Assembly (NCBI GenBank): GCA_025054515.1
Contig: JANWZT010000082.1
Span: 1 to 5,679, forward strand
Origin: Candidatus Caldarchaeum sp.
Lineage (GTDB): Archaea; Thermoproteota; Nitrososphaeria_A; Caldarchaeales; Caldarchaeaceae
DNA length: 5,679 nucleotides
Direction: 5' to 3'
The position numbers and the translations under genes are program-made. Below the pieces are notes generated by a model. The model did no database searches. It saw only the letters and a list, made by a program, of their open reading frames with translations, and had not been told where the DNA came from. Shown here one piece after another: positions 1 to 5,679 of this stretch (its first letter is position 1; each line of letters opens with the position of its first letter).

Positions 1-1
1 C

Positions 2-2617
2 ATCACGCCGCTCCGGGCCTTAAATCGAGACCTGCTCGACCGTGTGGAATGGTGGGCCAGCCGGTTCGACATGACGGTCGCGGTGAGGCACGGCGACACC
101 GGAATTCGCGAAAGACGAACACAATCTCTTTCGCCGCCTACCATCCTGATCACTACACCGGAAACATTTCAAATCCTGTTGACGGCCCGGCTGTTCCGGG
201 AGCATCTCAAACGGGTTCAAGCCGTAATCGTTGACGAGGTGCATGAACTGGCCGGCGACAAACGTGGAAGCCAGCTTTCGCTCGCCCTAGAAAGACTCGT
301 TGAGCTGGCGGGCCGTGATTTTCAGAGGGTCGGGCTATCGGCGACTGTCGGCAGTCCTGAAAAGATCGCCTCTTTTTTGGCTGGAGTGGGCAGGGAATGC
401 CTGGTCGTCCGTGTTCCCGTGGTCAAGTCTCTCCAGCTTTCGGTGGAATTTCCCTCACCCGTCGGCGATGATTTTGAATTGGCGGAAAAGCTTTCGGTCC
501 ATCCCGAAGTCGCGGCTCGGATGAATCTGATTCGAAGGTTAGTCGAAAGCCACGATTCCACGCTTGTCTTCACCAACACCCGTCCTCTCGCGGAAATTCT
601 CACCAACCGTTTCAGGGCATGGGATGAATCAGCTCCCATCGGAATCCATCACGGAAGCCTTTCGAAAACAACCCGAATCGGCGCAGAGCAGGCCCTTAAA
701 TCTGGAGGCCTCGCCGGCGTCGTCTGCACTTCTTCGCTGGAGATGGGAATCGACGTGGGCAGAATAGACCTCTGCATCCAATACAATTCACCACGTGAAG
801 TAACACGTCTTGTCCAGCGGGTTGGAAGAAGCGGGCACACGGTATCCGGCACCTCGAAAGGCGTCGTGATCGTCACGGATTCAGACGACGCTTTGGAAAG
901 CATAGTCATCAACAGACGGGCTTACAACGACATGATAGAGGAGGTGGAACTGTTTGAAAATAGCTACGACGTGCTGGCTCATCAGATTGCAGGCCTTCTC
1001 ATCGAACGGAAACAACTAAGCATCGACCATCTGTTGAAGGTTTTCCGCCGTTCATACTGCTTCCGAAACCTGTCGAAGGAGCAGTTGGTGAAAACTGCTC
1101 AACATCTCGAAAAGCTGGGAGCCGCGATAGTGACTTCTGACGGAATAATTGAGACGGCTCCAAGAACCACCAACCTCTACGAATACTACTTCAACAACCT
1201 CACCATGATACCCGAGGAAAAACAGTACCTCGTCGTCAACGAATCGACGGGCGAACCCGTCGGGATACTCGACGAAGAATTTGTCGCGGAATATGGAGAG
1301 CCCGGCACCCGGTTTATACTGATGGGGAAGGCCTGGGAAATAATTCAGACGGGAGGTGAAAGAATCTACGTCGCGGCTTTGGACAGCCTTGAAGGAGCTG
1401 TTCCTTCATGGGTAGGCGAGGAGATTCCCGTCCCCTATGAAGTGGCTCAAGAGGTGGGAGCGATCAGGAGACGGTATGCAGAAGCTCTGCAAAAAAATAG
1501 GGGAGATGACGAGTTGGAAGCTCTCGCCAAAGAATACCGCGCCGACAAAAACCTGTTGAAAAAATCTCTTCGGGAGGTTGAAGAGCACGTGCAAAAGGGT
1601 TTGCCGGTTCCTTCGGATTCAACGGTTTTGCTTGAGGAAACTCCGGAATACATCGTGCTGCATGTCTGCGGCGGATTGAAGCCCAACCGGACTCTCGCCC
1701 GCGCCATAGCATACCACGTTTCCGAGAACCTTGGCGCCGCCGTAACAGTCCAGCAGGACGCCTACCGAATCGTGTTCAAATCACGTGAAATCACCGCCGA
1801 AGCCGTGGCCGAAAGCATCAGAAACCTCGCCGACGAAAAAACGTGGCGCTCCGTCTTCACGAAGGCCGTCGAATCTTCGAGCCTTTTCAGGAGAAGGCTG
1901 GTTCACGTTGCGAGGAAGATGGGCATGATCGCGAAGGACGCCAGCATACTCGACATAAGCGCGTCGAAGCTCGCGGAAATGCTCAAGGACACCGTGGTCT
2001 ACGAAGAAGCGCTCAACCATTCTGTTTTCGCCGACTTTGACTCGCCCAGAGCTCATCGACTGCTGAAGGACATGGCTTCGGGAAGTCTCCGCCTTTCGAT
2101 GATTCGAGATGTCGAACTTTCGCCGCTCGCACGTCTAACGGTCAACCGATACGCAAGCGACATCGACGTCATCGCCTCCGAACGTCTGCAAAGGCTCGTC
2201 GTCAACGCCGTCCGGGGGAGGCTGAACAACGAACCCTTAACCCTCGTCTGCACAGACTGCTGGAGCTGGCACCGAAAAAGCATCGTGAAAGAAATAGAGC
2301 CGAAGCCACTCTGTCAAGCATGCGGGTCTTCAAAAGTCGGCGTCCTCCGTGAAGAACCCGAAAAAATCCTGAATCTCCTGGCCCGCAAAGGCAAACCAGC
2401 CAACAGAGCTGAAAAATTCCTCAAAAAACAGGCGTCAAAAACCGCTGAACTCGTCGCAAAATACGGGAAAGCGGCGGTCTTCACCCTGGCCAGCAAATTC
2501 GTCGACCTGCATGAGGCCGCTCAAATCCTCGAACGAGAACAATCGATAGGAGTCCGGCTTGTCGAACTGATCATCGAAACCGAAAAAAAGAAAATCCAGT
2601 CTATGTTTGCTGCGTAG
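2..2617 (+). CDS. lhr: Lhr-family SF2 ATP-dependent helicase (archaeal type), 5'-partial
   Basis: This is a large superfamily 2 helicase of the Lhr group. The family translocates 3'-5' on single-stranded nucleic acid and is linked to DNA repair and fork remodelling. The frame is open to the left edge, and the 14 residues before the first GTG (44) read ITPLRALNRDLLDR, the Lhr motif Ia region, so that GTG is not the start. About 871 residues are visible; the Q-motif and Walker A are missing upstream. Visible motifs: DEVH box (residues 78-81), SAT (113-115), LVFTNTR (188-194), TSSLEMGIDVG (243-253) and QRVGRSGH (272-279). A winged-helix region follows (about 325-380), then the Lhr-specific domain with 'PSWVGEEIPVPYEVAQEVG'. 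Near the end is a four-cysteine motif, CTDC (750-753) and CQAC (771-774), likely zinc-binding, then a helical tail ('ELVAKYGKAAVFTLA') typical of archaeal Lhr. Its 3' end overlaps the oppositely oriented winged-helix gene by 17 bases. Family assignment is very secure; substrate (DNA or RNA) is not determined by sequence. Confidence 0.96.
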   Translation: MTPLRALNRDLLDRVEWWASRFDMTVAVRHGDTGIRERRTQSLSPPTILITTPETFQILLTARLFREHLKRVQAVIVDEVHELAGDKRGSQLSLALERLVELAGRDFQRVGLSATVGSPEKIASFLAGVGRECLVVRVPVVKSLQLSVEFPSPVGDDFELAEKLSVHPEVAARMNLIRRLVESHDSTLVFTNTRPLAEILTNRFRAWDESAPIGIHHGSLSKTTRIGAEQALKSGGLAGVVCTSSLEMGIDVGRIDLCIQYNSPREVTRLVQRVGRSGHTVSGTSKGVVIVTDSDDALESIVINRRAYNDMIEEVELFENSYDVLAHQIAGLLIERKQLSIDHLLKVFRRSYCFRNLSKEQLVKTAQHLEKLGAAIVTSDGIIETAPRTTNLYEYYFNNLTMIPEEKQYLVVNESTGEPVGILDEEFVAEYGEPGTRFILMGKAWEIIQTGGERIYVAALDSLEGAVPSWVGEEIPVPYEVAQEVGAIRRRYAEALQKNRGDDELEALAKEYRADKNLLKKSLREVEEHVQKGLPVPSDSTVLLEETPEYIVLHVCGGLKPNRTLARAIAYHVSENLGAAVTVQQDAYRIVFKSREITAEAVAESIRNLADEKTWRSVFTKAVESSSLFRRRLVHVARKMGMIAKDASILDISASKLAEMLKDTVVYEEALNHSVFADFDSPRAHRLLKDMASGSLRLSMIRDVELSPLARLTVNRYASDIDVIASERLQRLVVNAVRGRLNNEPLTLVCTDCWSWHRKSIVKEIEPKPLCQACGSSKVGVLREEPEKILNLLARKGKPANRAEKFLKKQASKTAELVAKYGKAAVFTLASKFVDLHEAAQILEREQSIGVRLVELIIETEKKKIQSMFAA
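2583..2594 (-). terminator. Oligo-T tract after the SMC operon (candidate archaeal terminator)
   Basis: On the minus strand TTTTCTTTTTTT begins 6 bases after the TAG (2603-2601) of the winged-helix gene. Archaeal RNA polymerase commonly stops at such non-template T runs without a hairpin, and I see no strong stem next to it. The tract lies within the helicase gene, where it encodes the EKKK stretch of its tail, so lysine codons alone could explain it. Confidence 0.45.
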
Positions 2618-3203
2618 CGGGTTCGCGGCCTTCCTGCATTTCCGTCAACGATTTGAGAAGCTGTTTCTGGTCAACTTCGGCAACGGCTCTCCAGCCCACC
2701 GAAAGCGTGCCGTCGCCGGAATCAACCAAATACCCCCTTCGTACGAACTTCTCCAACGCGGCGTCGACACGCCATTTTGGCAACTTCGACTCCAAAAGCT
2801 CGCTGATCTCCTTTTTCGGTGCTTTGCCGCCCCTCGAAAAGAGGATTGCGAGGGCCCCGGAAAGGACTGCGAGCTCGTCGACACGCCATCCAGCGGCCAC
2901 CACGTCCGACAAGCTAATGGGGTCGGCTAAAGTGATGAAAAACCTCGCCCGGTCGTAATCTTCCTCTGAAGGTTCGCGGTCGAACGACGTTTCGAAAAGG
3001 ATTTTGACGCGGAGGCCGAGGTGTTCGAGACGGTGGTTGAGGCTTTCGACGACTTTGAGATAGTTTTTTCCCAGCTTCCGGCGGAGTTCGTAGCCACGCA
3101 CCCCCGGCAGCCGGTGGCTGGTGAATAGAAGCATGGCCATGGCCGTCGAAAGCTTCTTTCGCGCCGCCGACTGCTCCGGCTTACTGTCAGACAATTCGAC
3201 CAC
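2601..3203 (-). CDS. Nse3/MAGE-like tandem winged-helix (KITE) protein, third gene of SMC operon
   Basis: This 200-residue soluble protein has no signal peptide or membrane segment. It probably binds the kleisin encoded just upstream and contacts DNA, as KITE proteins do in SMC complexes. It reads as two winged helices. The first, about residues 16-95, includes 'KVVESLNHRLEHLGLRVKIL' and ends in the strand 'ARFFITLADP'. The second, about 107-175, includes 'LSGALAILFSRGGKAPKKEI', then 'EKFVRRGYLV' and 'LSVGWRAV'. By eye the order matches the MAGE homology domain of Nse3: 'ERL..VFG..L', 'GLL...L..IF.KGN...E', 'DFVR..YLEY', then 'WGPRA'. The 'FVRRGYLV...GWRA' end is the most persuasive part. ScpB or MukE are alternative KITE families but fit less well. 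The longest frame starts at GTG 3203, with GAGG directly abutting it and no spacer. TTG at 3194 has GAGG nine bases upstream and may be the real start (197 residues). Fold class is likely; Nse3 orthology is inference. Confidence 0.75.
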   Translation of the reverse strand: MVELSDSKPEQSAARKKLSTAMAMLLFTSHRLPGVRGYELRRKLGKNYLKVVESLNHRLEHLGLRVKILFETSFDREPSEEDYDRARFFITLADPISLSDVVAAGWRVDELAVLSGALAILFSRGGKAPKKEISELLESKLPKWRVDAALEKFVRRGYLVDSGDGTLSVGWRAVAEVDQKQLLKSLTEMQEGREPATQQT

Positions 3204-3951
3204 CCTCTTGAACGGCCACAGCCAACGATGAAACGGTTTTCCTCGTTCTTTTCCGTTCGTAGGGAATTAGTAGTATTTCACCCGACAACGGGTTTTTGCT
3301 CAGCTCCGCCAAACCTTCGCTCACAACGAAAGCGGTGTAGTAGGCTCTTTCGAAAACTTTTTCGGGCCCCAGTTTGTTCACGAAAGCGACATAATCTACC
3401 GTTCCCGATTCATTCCGCATCTCAACCATTTCCTGATGGAGTTTCTTCAGTTCTTCCTGCATTTGCTCCCGAAGCTGGAAAATTTCTGGAAGACCTTTCA
3501 GCCCAACTTCATCCATCACCGAAACTTGGGATTCTTTTACGAATGATTTGCTCGGCAAAGATTGGAAATGCTCCAGACCTTTCGCGAACATGTAGGGTGT
3601 GAGCTGCTCCGACGTGACGACAGGTCTCCAGCTGCTGACGAAAGCGTTTGCTAGGGATTTTTTGTCGGCGGCGAGTACTTTCAAAGCGATAACTTGGCTG
3701 TCGACGAAAAGCGAGGACGCCCTATCTTTCAGCCATTTGTGCTGCAGGGCCACGATTAAAGCGACCCGGTAGAGTGTTTCCGCGTCGAGGACGAGAATCT
3801 CAGAGTTACGGGCCTTTTCGAGAATGTTGCGGAGTTTCGCGAGCATAGATTTTACGTCGATGTTGTAGGGATCTGTCCCCGTTTTCGCCACGGTTTCGCA
3901 GAGGGCGATGAGCCTTTCCAGCTCCTCCTTAGCTACTTTGATACTGGTCAC
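3187..3951 (-). CDS. Candidate Nse4-like kleisin subunit, middle gene of SMC operon
   Basis: This 254-residue, mostly helical, soluble protein has no catalytic motif. Position between an SMC ATPase and a winged-helix protein is the usual place for a kleisin, which bridges the two SMC heads and carries the KITE subunits. Helices at residues 5-20, 33-50, 57-75 and 82-100 ('LDAETLYRVALIVALQHKWL', 'SQVIALKVLAADKKSLANAF') could form the N-terminal SMC-neck-binding bundle. A low-complexity linker (about 130-155) and a charged helix (156-182) follow. Residues 186-230, 'DYVAFVNKLGPEKVFERAYY' then 'TAFVVSEGLAEL' and 'GEILLIPYE', resemble the Nse4 C-terminal domain: 'Y..FV.....F..TVEN.F..SF.VRDG...', ending 'G.P...P'. 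A basic patch (KRTRK, 234-238) lies in the tail. The GTG start at 3951 is supported by GGAGGT at 3960-3965. It overlaps the SMC gene by 23 bases. An unrelated coiled-coil partner is possible; the gene is certain, the kleisin role is moderately supported. Confidence 0.7.
   Translation of the reverse strand: MTSIKVAKEELERLIALCETVAKTGTDPYNIDVKSMLAKLRNILEKARNSEILVLDAETLYRVALIVALQHKWLKDRASSLFVDSQVIALKVLAADKKSLANAFVSSWRPVVTSEQLTPYMFAKGLEHFQSLPSKSFVKESQVSVMDEVGLKGLPEIFQLREQMQEELKKLHQEMVEMRNESGTVDYVAFVNKLGPEKVFERAYYTAFVVSEGLAELSKNPLSGEILLIPYERKRTRKTVSSLAVAVQEGGRIV
3204..3207 (-). promoter_or_regulatory. Weak Shine-Dalgarno candidate that favours a TTG start
   Basis: GAGG on the minus strand abuts the GTG at 3203, which leaves no spacer for that codon. 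It lies nine bases before the in-frame TTG at 3194-3192. With the TTG start the overlap with the kleisin gene shrinks from 17 to 8 bases, and the kleisin TGA (3189-3187) sits immediately after the start, a layout typical of coupled translation. A four-base match is weak evidence. Confidence 0.4.
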
Positions 3952-5679
3952 TCGCCAAAACCTCCGCCTCCTCTGGGGCGAAAACCGCTGAACGACCTTT
4001 GACGCTTTGCACGATGATGACGTTCATGTCCTCTGAATACGGGATTTTTCCCGGCGTTATGATGATGTACTGGGTGTCTGAATCTGTCTTCGCCGCGGAA
4101 GTCAGGATGTTGATAATTCTTTCCCTATTGAGCGGGTCAAGATGGACGTCAAATTCATCAACCGCCCTAAAAGGTGATTTGACGTATTTCTGAAGGGCCA
4201 GGAGGAAAGCCATGGTGGCTACTATCCTTTCTCCTCCGCTCTGTGTATGGGTGTCGAGCAGAGTCGGCTCGACTCCTCTGAACCCGACGTAAATCTCTAT
4301 CGATGCCTTTTCGATGTCGTTGAGGTTTCGGAGCTCGATTCTGCCGGCGCCTCCCACAACCGAAAGAATCCTCTGGTACTCTGGCTCTACAGCCGCAACC
4401 AGTTCTCTCACGAACTCTCTCCATTTTTCCTTCCTGTATTCGGCTTCCGCGTAGGTTTCACGGGCGTTTTCCCGGAGCTGCTGGGCCTTCAGCTCGGCTT
4501 CCCGGAACTTGGATTCAGCTATGAGATACATCTCTTCGGCCTGCGGCGTCGGTGTACCTAAAGCCGCAATCTGCAGCCCCACCGCCTTGAGCTCTTCAGC
4601 AATTTCAGCAGGCTTCCGGCTGGTTTCAACCCTTGGACCCTTCGACTGGGCTTCCGACAATCTCCTCATAACCTCCTTCTCCACGGCCGCCAGCTCGTAA
4701 CGCAAATCCCGTAGCTCTGATTCACGGATTTCCTTCCGCTCCAACGCCCGTCCAAGGGCTTCAGCCGCCTCGACGATACCGTCAAGCCTTTCAACCAAAA
4801 CCTTTTCCGACGCGCCCTCTCTGAACCCGGTCAACAACGCCTGATAAAAAGACGAAACATTGTTGGTCGCTTCGTTGATTGTAGCGTCAATCGTTTCCAC
4901 CTCATTCCTTATCGCCGTTATCTTCTCCATTATACGGTCTCGCGATTTTTCAGCCTCTCTTACCAAGGCCCACAGATGTTCCAGCTCAAGGCTGTTTTTC
5001 TGTTGTTCCAGCTTCTTCAACACCGTCAGTTTTTCATATTCCTCCTTCCAGTAGTCGACCGCCGCCCGCGCGTCTTCCAAAGTCTTCCTGATTATCGCTT
5101 CTTCGGCTAATAGAGCCGACAACTTCGCTTCGGTGTCCCGTATCTTCTCCCGCAACCCGCCGGCACCCACCGCCTCCTCCACCATGGATAGCTTTTCCCT
5201 GCTGTCCCTGCTGACGAACTGTTCTATCATGTTTTGATGCATGATGATGAGGATGTTGTCTGGGTTTATTCCGATTTTGGAAAGCATGTTTTCGACTTCT
5301 GCCTTCGTTTTGAAGCGGTTGTTAACGTAGTGCCAGTATTCGCCCGTCTTTTTCAGAAACCTGACGATGGACACCGTGTCCGATGAAACGGACGGAATTG
5401 GGCGGACTCCGTTTACGGGTCTGTTGTCAAAGATGACGGCCACTCTCGCCGCTTCAGCACCCCGTCGGATGAGGTCGCTGAGCCTTTGGCCGCGTTCTGT
5501 GTAGGTCTGTCCGAGGGCGACCGATATCGCCAAAAGGATGGATGATTTGCCCGCTCCGTTGGGCCCGACGATGACGTTGAGGCCTCGGCGGAAGGGGATT
5601 CGGTTGTATTCGTGCGACATAAAATTCTCGAGGATAACTTCTCTGATGAAGGCCTTGGGCCGAGGCTCTGAACCTGCTG
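3929..5679 (-). CDS. SMC-family ATPase with Smc5/6-like heads and short coiled-coil arms, 5'-partial
   Basis: This is an ABC-type SMC ATPase, expected to organise or tether DNA using ATP. The frame stays open to the right edge. Residues before the ATG at 5620 read AFIREVILENF and continue into MSHEY, the first SMC strand-loop (compare Smc6 'ENFMCH'), so that ATG is internal and the true start is outside. Numbering from it: Walker A GPNGAGKS (19-26); 'RGQRLSDLIRRGAEAARVAV' (43-62), resembling the Smc5/6 'fvk.G...a.i.i' segment; Q-loop MHQNMIEQF (127-135); coiled coil about 155-250; a short break about 250-285; return coil about 285-410 with breaks near 325-345 and 355-360; SGGER signature (461-465); Walker B with D488 E489 in 'SPFRAVDEFDVHLD'; and 'IIITPGKIPYSEDMNVIIV' near the end. 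'PFR.VDE' and 'ITP' point to Smc5/6 rather than Smc1-4 or Rad50. About 582 residues are visible against roughly 1,100 for ordinary SMCs. There is no hinge domain and no cysteine. Coalescin-like is an alternative. Confidence 0.93.
   Translation of the reverse strand, partial: AGSEPRPKAFIREVILENFMSHEYNRIPFRRGLNVIVGPNGAGKSSILLAISVALGQTYTERGQRLSDLIRRGAEAARVAVIFDNRPVNGVRPIPSVSSDTVSIVRFLKKTGEYWHYVNNRFKTKAEVENMLSKIGINPDNILIIMHQNMIEQFVSRDSREKLSMVEEAVGAGGLREKIRDTEAKLSALLAEEAIIRKTLEDARAAVDYWKEEYEKLTVLKKLEQQKNSLELEHLWALVREAEKSRDRIMEKITAIRNEVETIDATINEATNNVSSFYQALLTGFREGASEKVLVERLDGIVEAAEALGRALERKEIRESELRDLRYELAAVEKEVMRRLSEAQSKGPRVETSRKPAEIAEELKAVGLQIAALGTPTPQAEEMYLIAESKFREAELKAQQLRENARETYAEAEYRKEKWREFVRELVAAVEPEYQRILSVVGGAGRIELRNLNDIEKASIEIYVGFRGVEPTLLDTHTQSGGERIVATMAFLLALQKYVKSPFRAVDEFDVHLDPLNRERIINILTSAAKTDSDTQYIIITPGKIPYSEDMNVIIVQSVKGRSAVFAPEEAEVLASDQYQSS
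3960..3965 (-). promoter_or_regulatory. Shine-Dalgarno site for the kleisin-like gene
   Basis: Read on the minus strand this is GGAGGT, a full match to the archaeal anti-Shine-Dalgarno core. It is followed by an 8-base spacer and then the GTG at 3951-3949. It lies inside the last codons of the SMC gene, which ends at the TAA at 3931-3929. The site decides the GTG start and suggests that the two subunits are translated from one message, probably coupled. Confidence 0.75.

Noticed and set aside
1447..1712. Two overlapping minus-strand open frames of 82-86 codons inside the helicase gene
   Set aside because: They lie opposite well-conserved Lhr domain sequence, have serine/arginine-rich shadow composition and match no motif I recognise.
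1781..2056. 91-codon minus-strand open frame
   Set aside because: It is antisense to the helicase region with clear family sequence on the plus strand; no start context or domain supports it.
2812..2816. Five-T run on the plus strand as a helicase terminator
   Set aside because: It lies about 195 bases beyond the helicase stop, is short, and falls inside the opposing gene; evidence is too weak.
2607..2958. Plus-strand open frames of 107 and 101 codons after the helicase stop
   Set aside because: They are complementary to the winged-helix gene, whose minus-strand frame has coherent secondary structure and operon context; the plus-strand translations are low in recognisable features.
3225..3240. 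A separate promoter for the winged-helix gene
   Set aside because: The minus-strand sequence here shows no convincing TATA/BRE at the proper distance, and the gene overlaps are better explained by one operon transcript.
3228..3602. 124-codon plus-strand open frame
   Set aside because: It is antisense to the kleisin-like gene; composition is rich in R, S, F and P as expected for a shadow frame, with no ribosome site seen.
4247..4561. 104-codon plus-strand frame opposite the SMC gene
   Set aside because: It covers the SMC signature and return coil, where the minus strand is strongly constrained; no independent support.
3929..5679. Rad50 identity for the ATPase
   Set aside because: 'ENFMSH' and the short total length could suggest Rad50, but there is no zinc-hook CxxC, the Walker B follow-on is DEFDVHLD instead of DEPTTNLD, and no Mre11 gene is adjacent in the window.

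Overview
The window is wall-to-wall protein-coding DNA of archaeal character and roughly balanced base composition. Evidence for an archaeon: an archaeal-type Lhr helicase with a C-terminal four-cysteine motif, a perfect GGAGGT Shine-Dalgarno site, GTG/TTG starts with overlapping genes, and an oligo-T tract in place of a hairpin terminator. I cannot fix the lineage. A TACK/Asgard-like archaeon with eukaryote-like genes would fit, but that is a guess.

Layout. The left part (2-2617, + strand) is an Lhr-family SF2 helicase whose N-terminus, including Walker A, lies beyond the left edge. Facing it is a three-gene minus-strand operon read from right to left: an SMC-family ATPase (3929-5679, N-terminus cut by the right edge), a 254-residue kleisin candidate (3187-3951), and a 200-residue tandem winged-helix protein (2601-3203). 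The three genes overlap by 23 and 17 bases, and the last one overlaps the helicase tail-to-tail by 17 bases. There is no intergenic DNA. I see no RNA genes, insertion sequences, CRISPR arrays or notable repeats.

Interpretation. The three minus-strand genes look like a complete minimal SMC-kleisin-KITE complex resembling the eukaryotic Smc5/6 core rather than the usual prokaryotic Smc-ScpAB. The ATPase carries the Smc5/6-type 'SPFRAVDEFDVHLD' Walker B/D-loop region. The middle protein ends in a segment resembling the Nse4 C-terminal kleisin domain. The last protein resembles the MAGE/Nse3 domain, down to a terminal 'GWRA' element matching 'WGPRA'. The ATPase is also unusual in having very short coiled-coil arms, no room for a canonical SMC hinge, and no cysteine for a zinc hook. 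These assignments come from reading motifs by eye against remembered family sequences; no search or structure prediction was run. The main competing idea is a coalescin-like (ClsN-type) archaeal SMC relative.

The adjacent Lhr helicase belongs to a family tied to repair of stalled or damaged replication forks, and Smc5/6 works in the same arena. The convergent arrangement alone does not prove a functional link.
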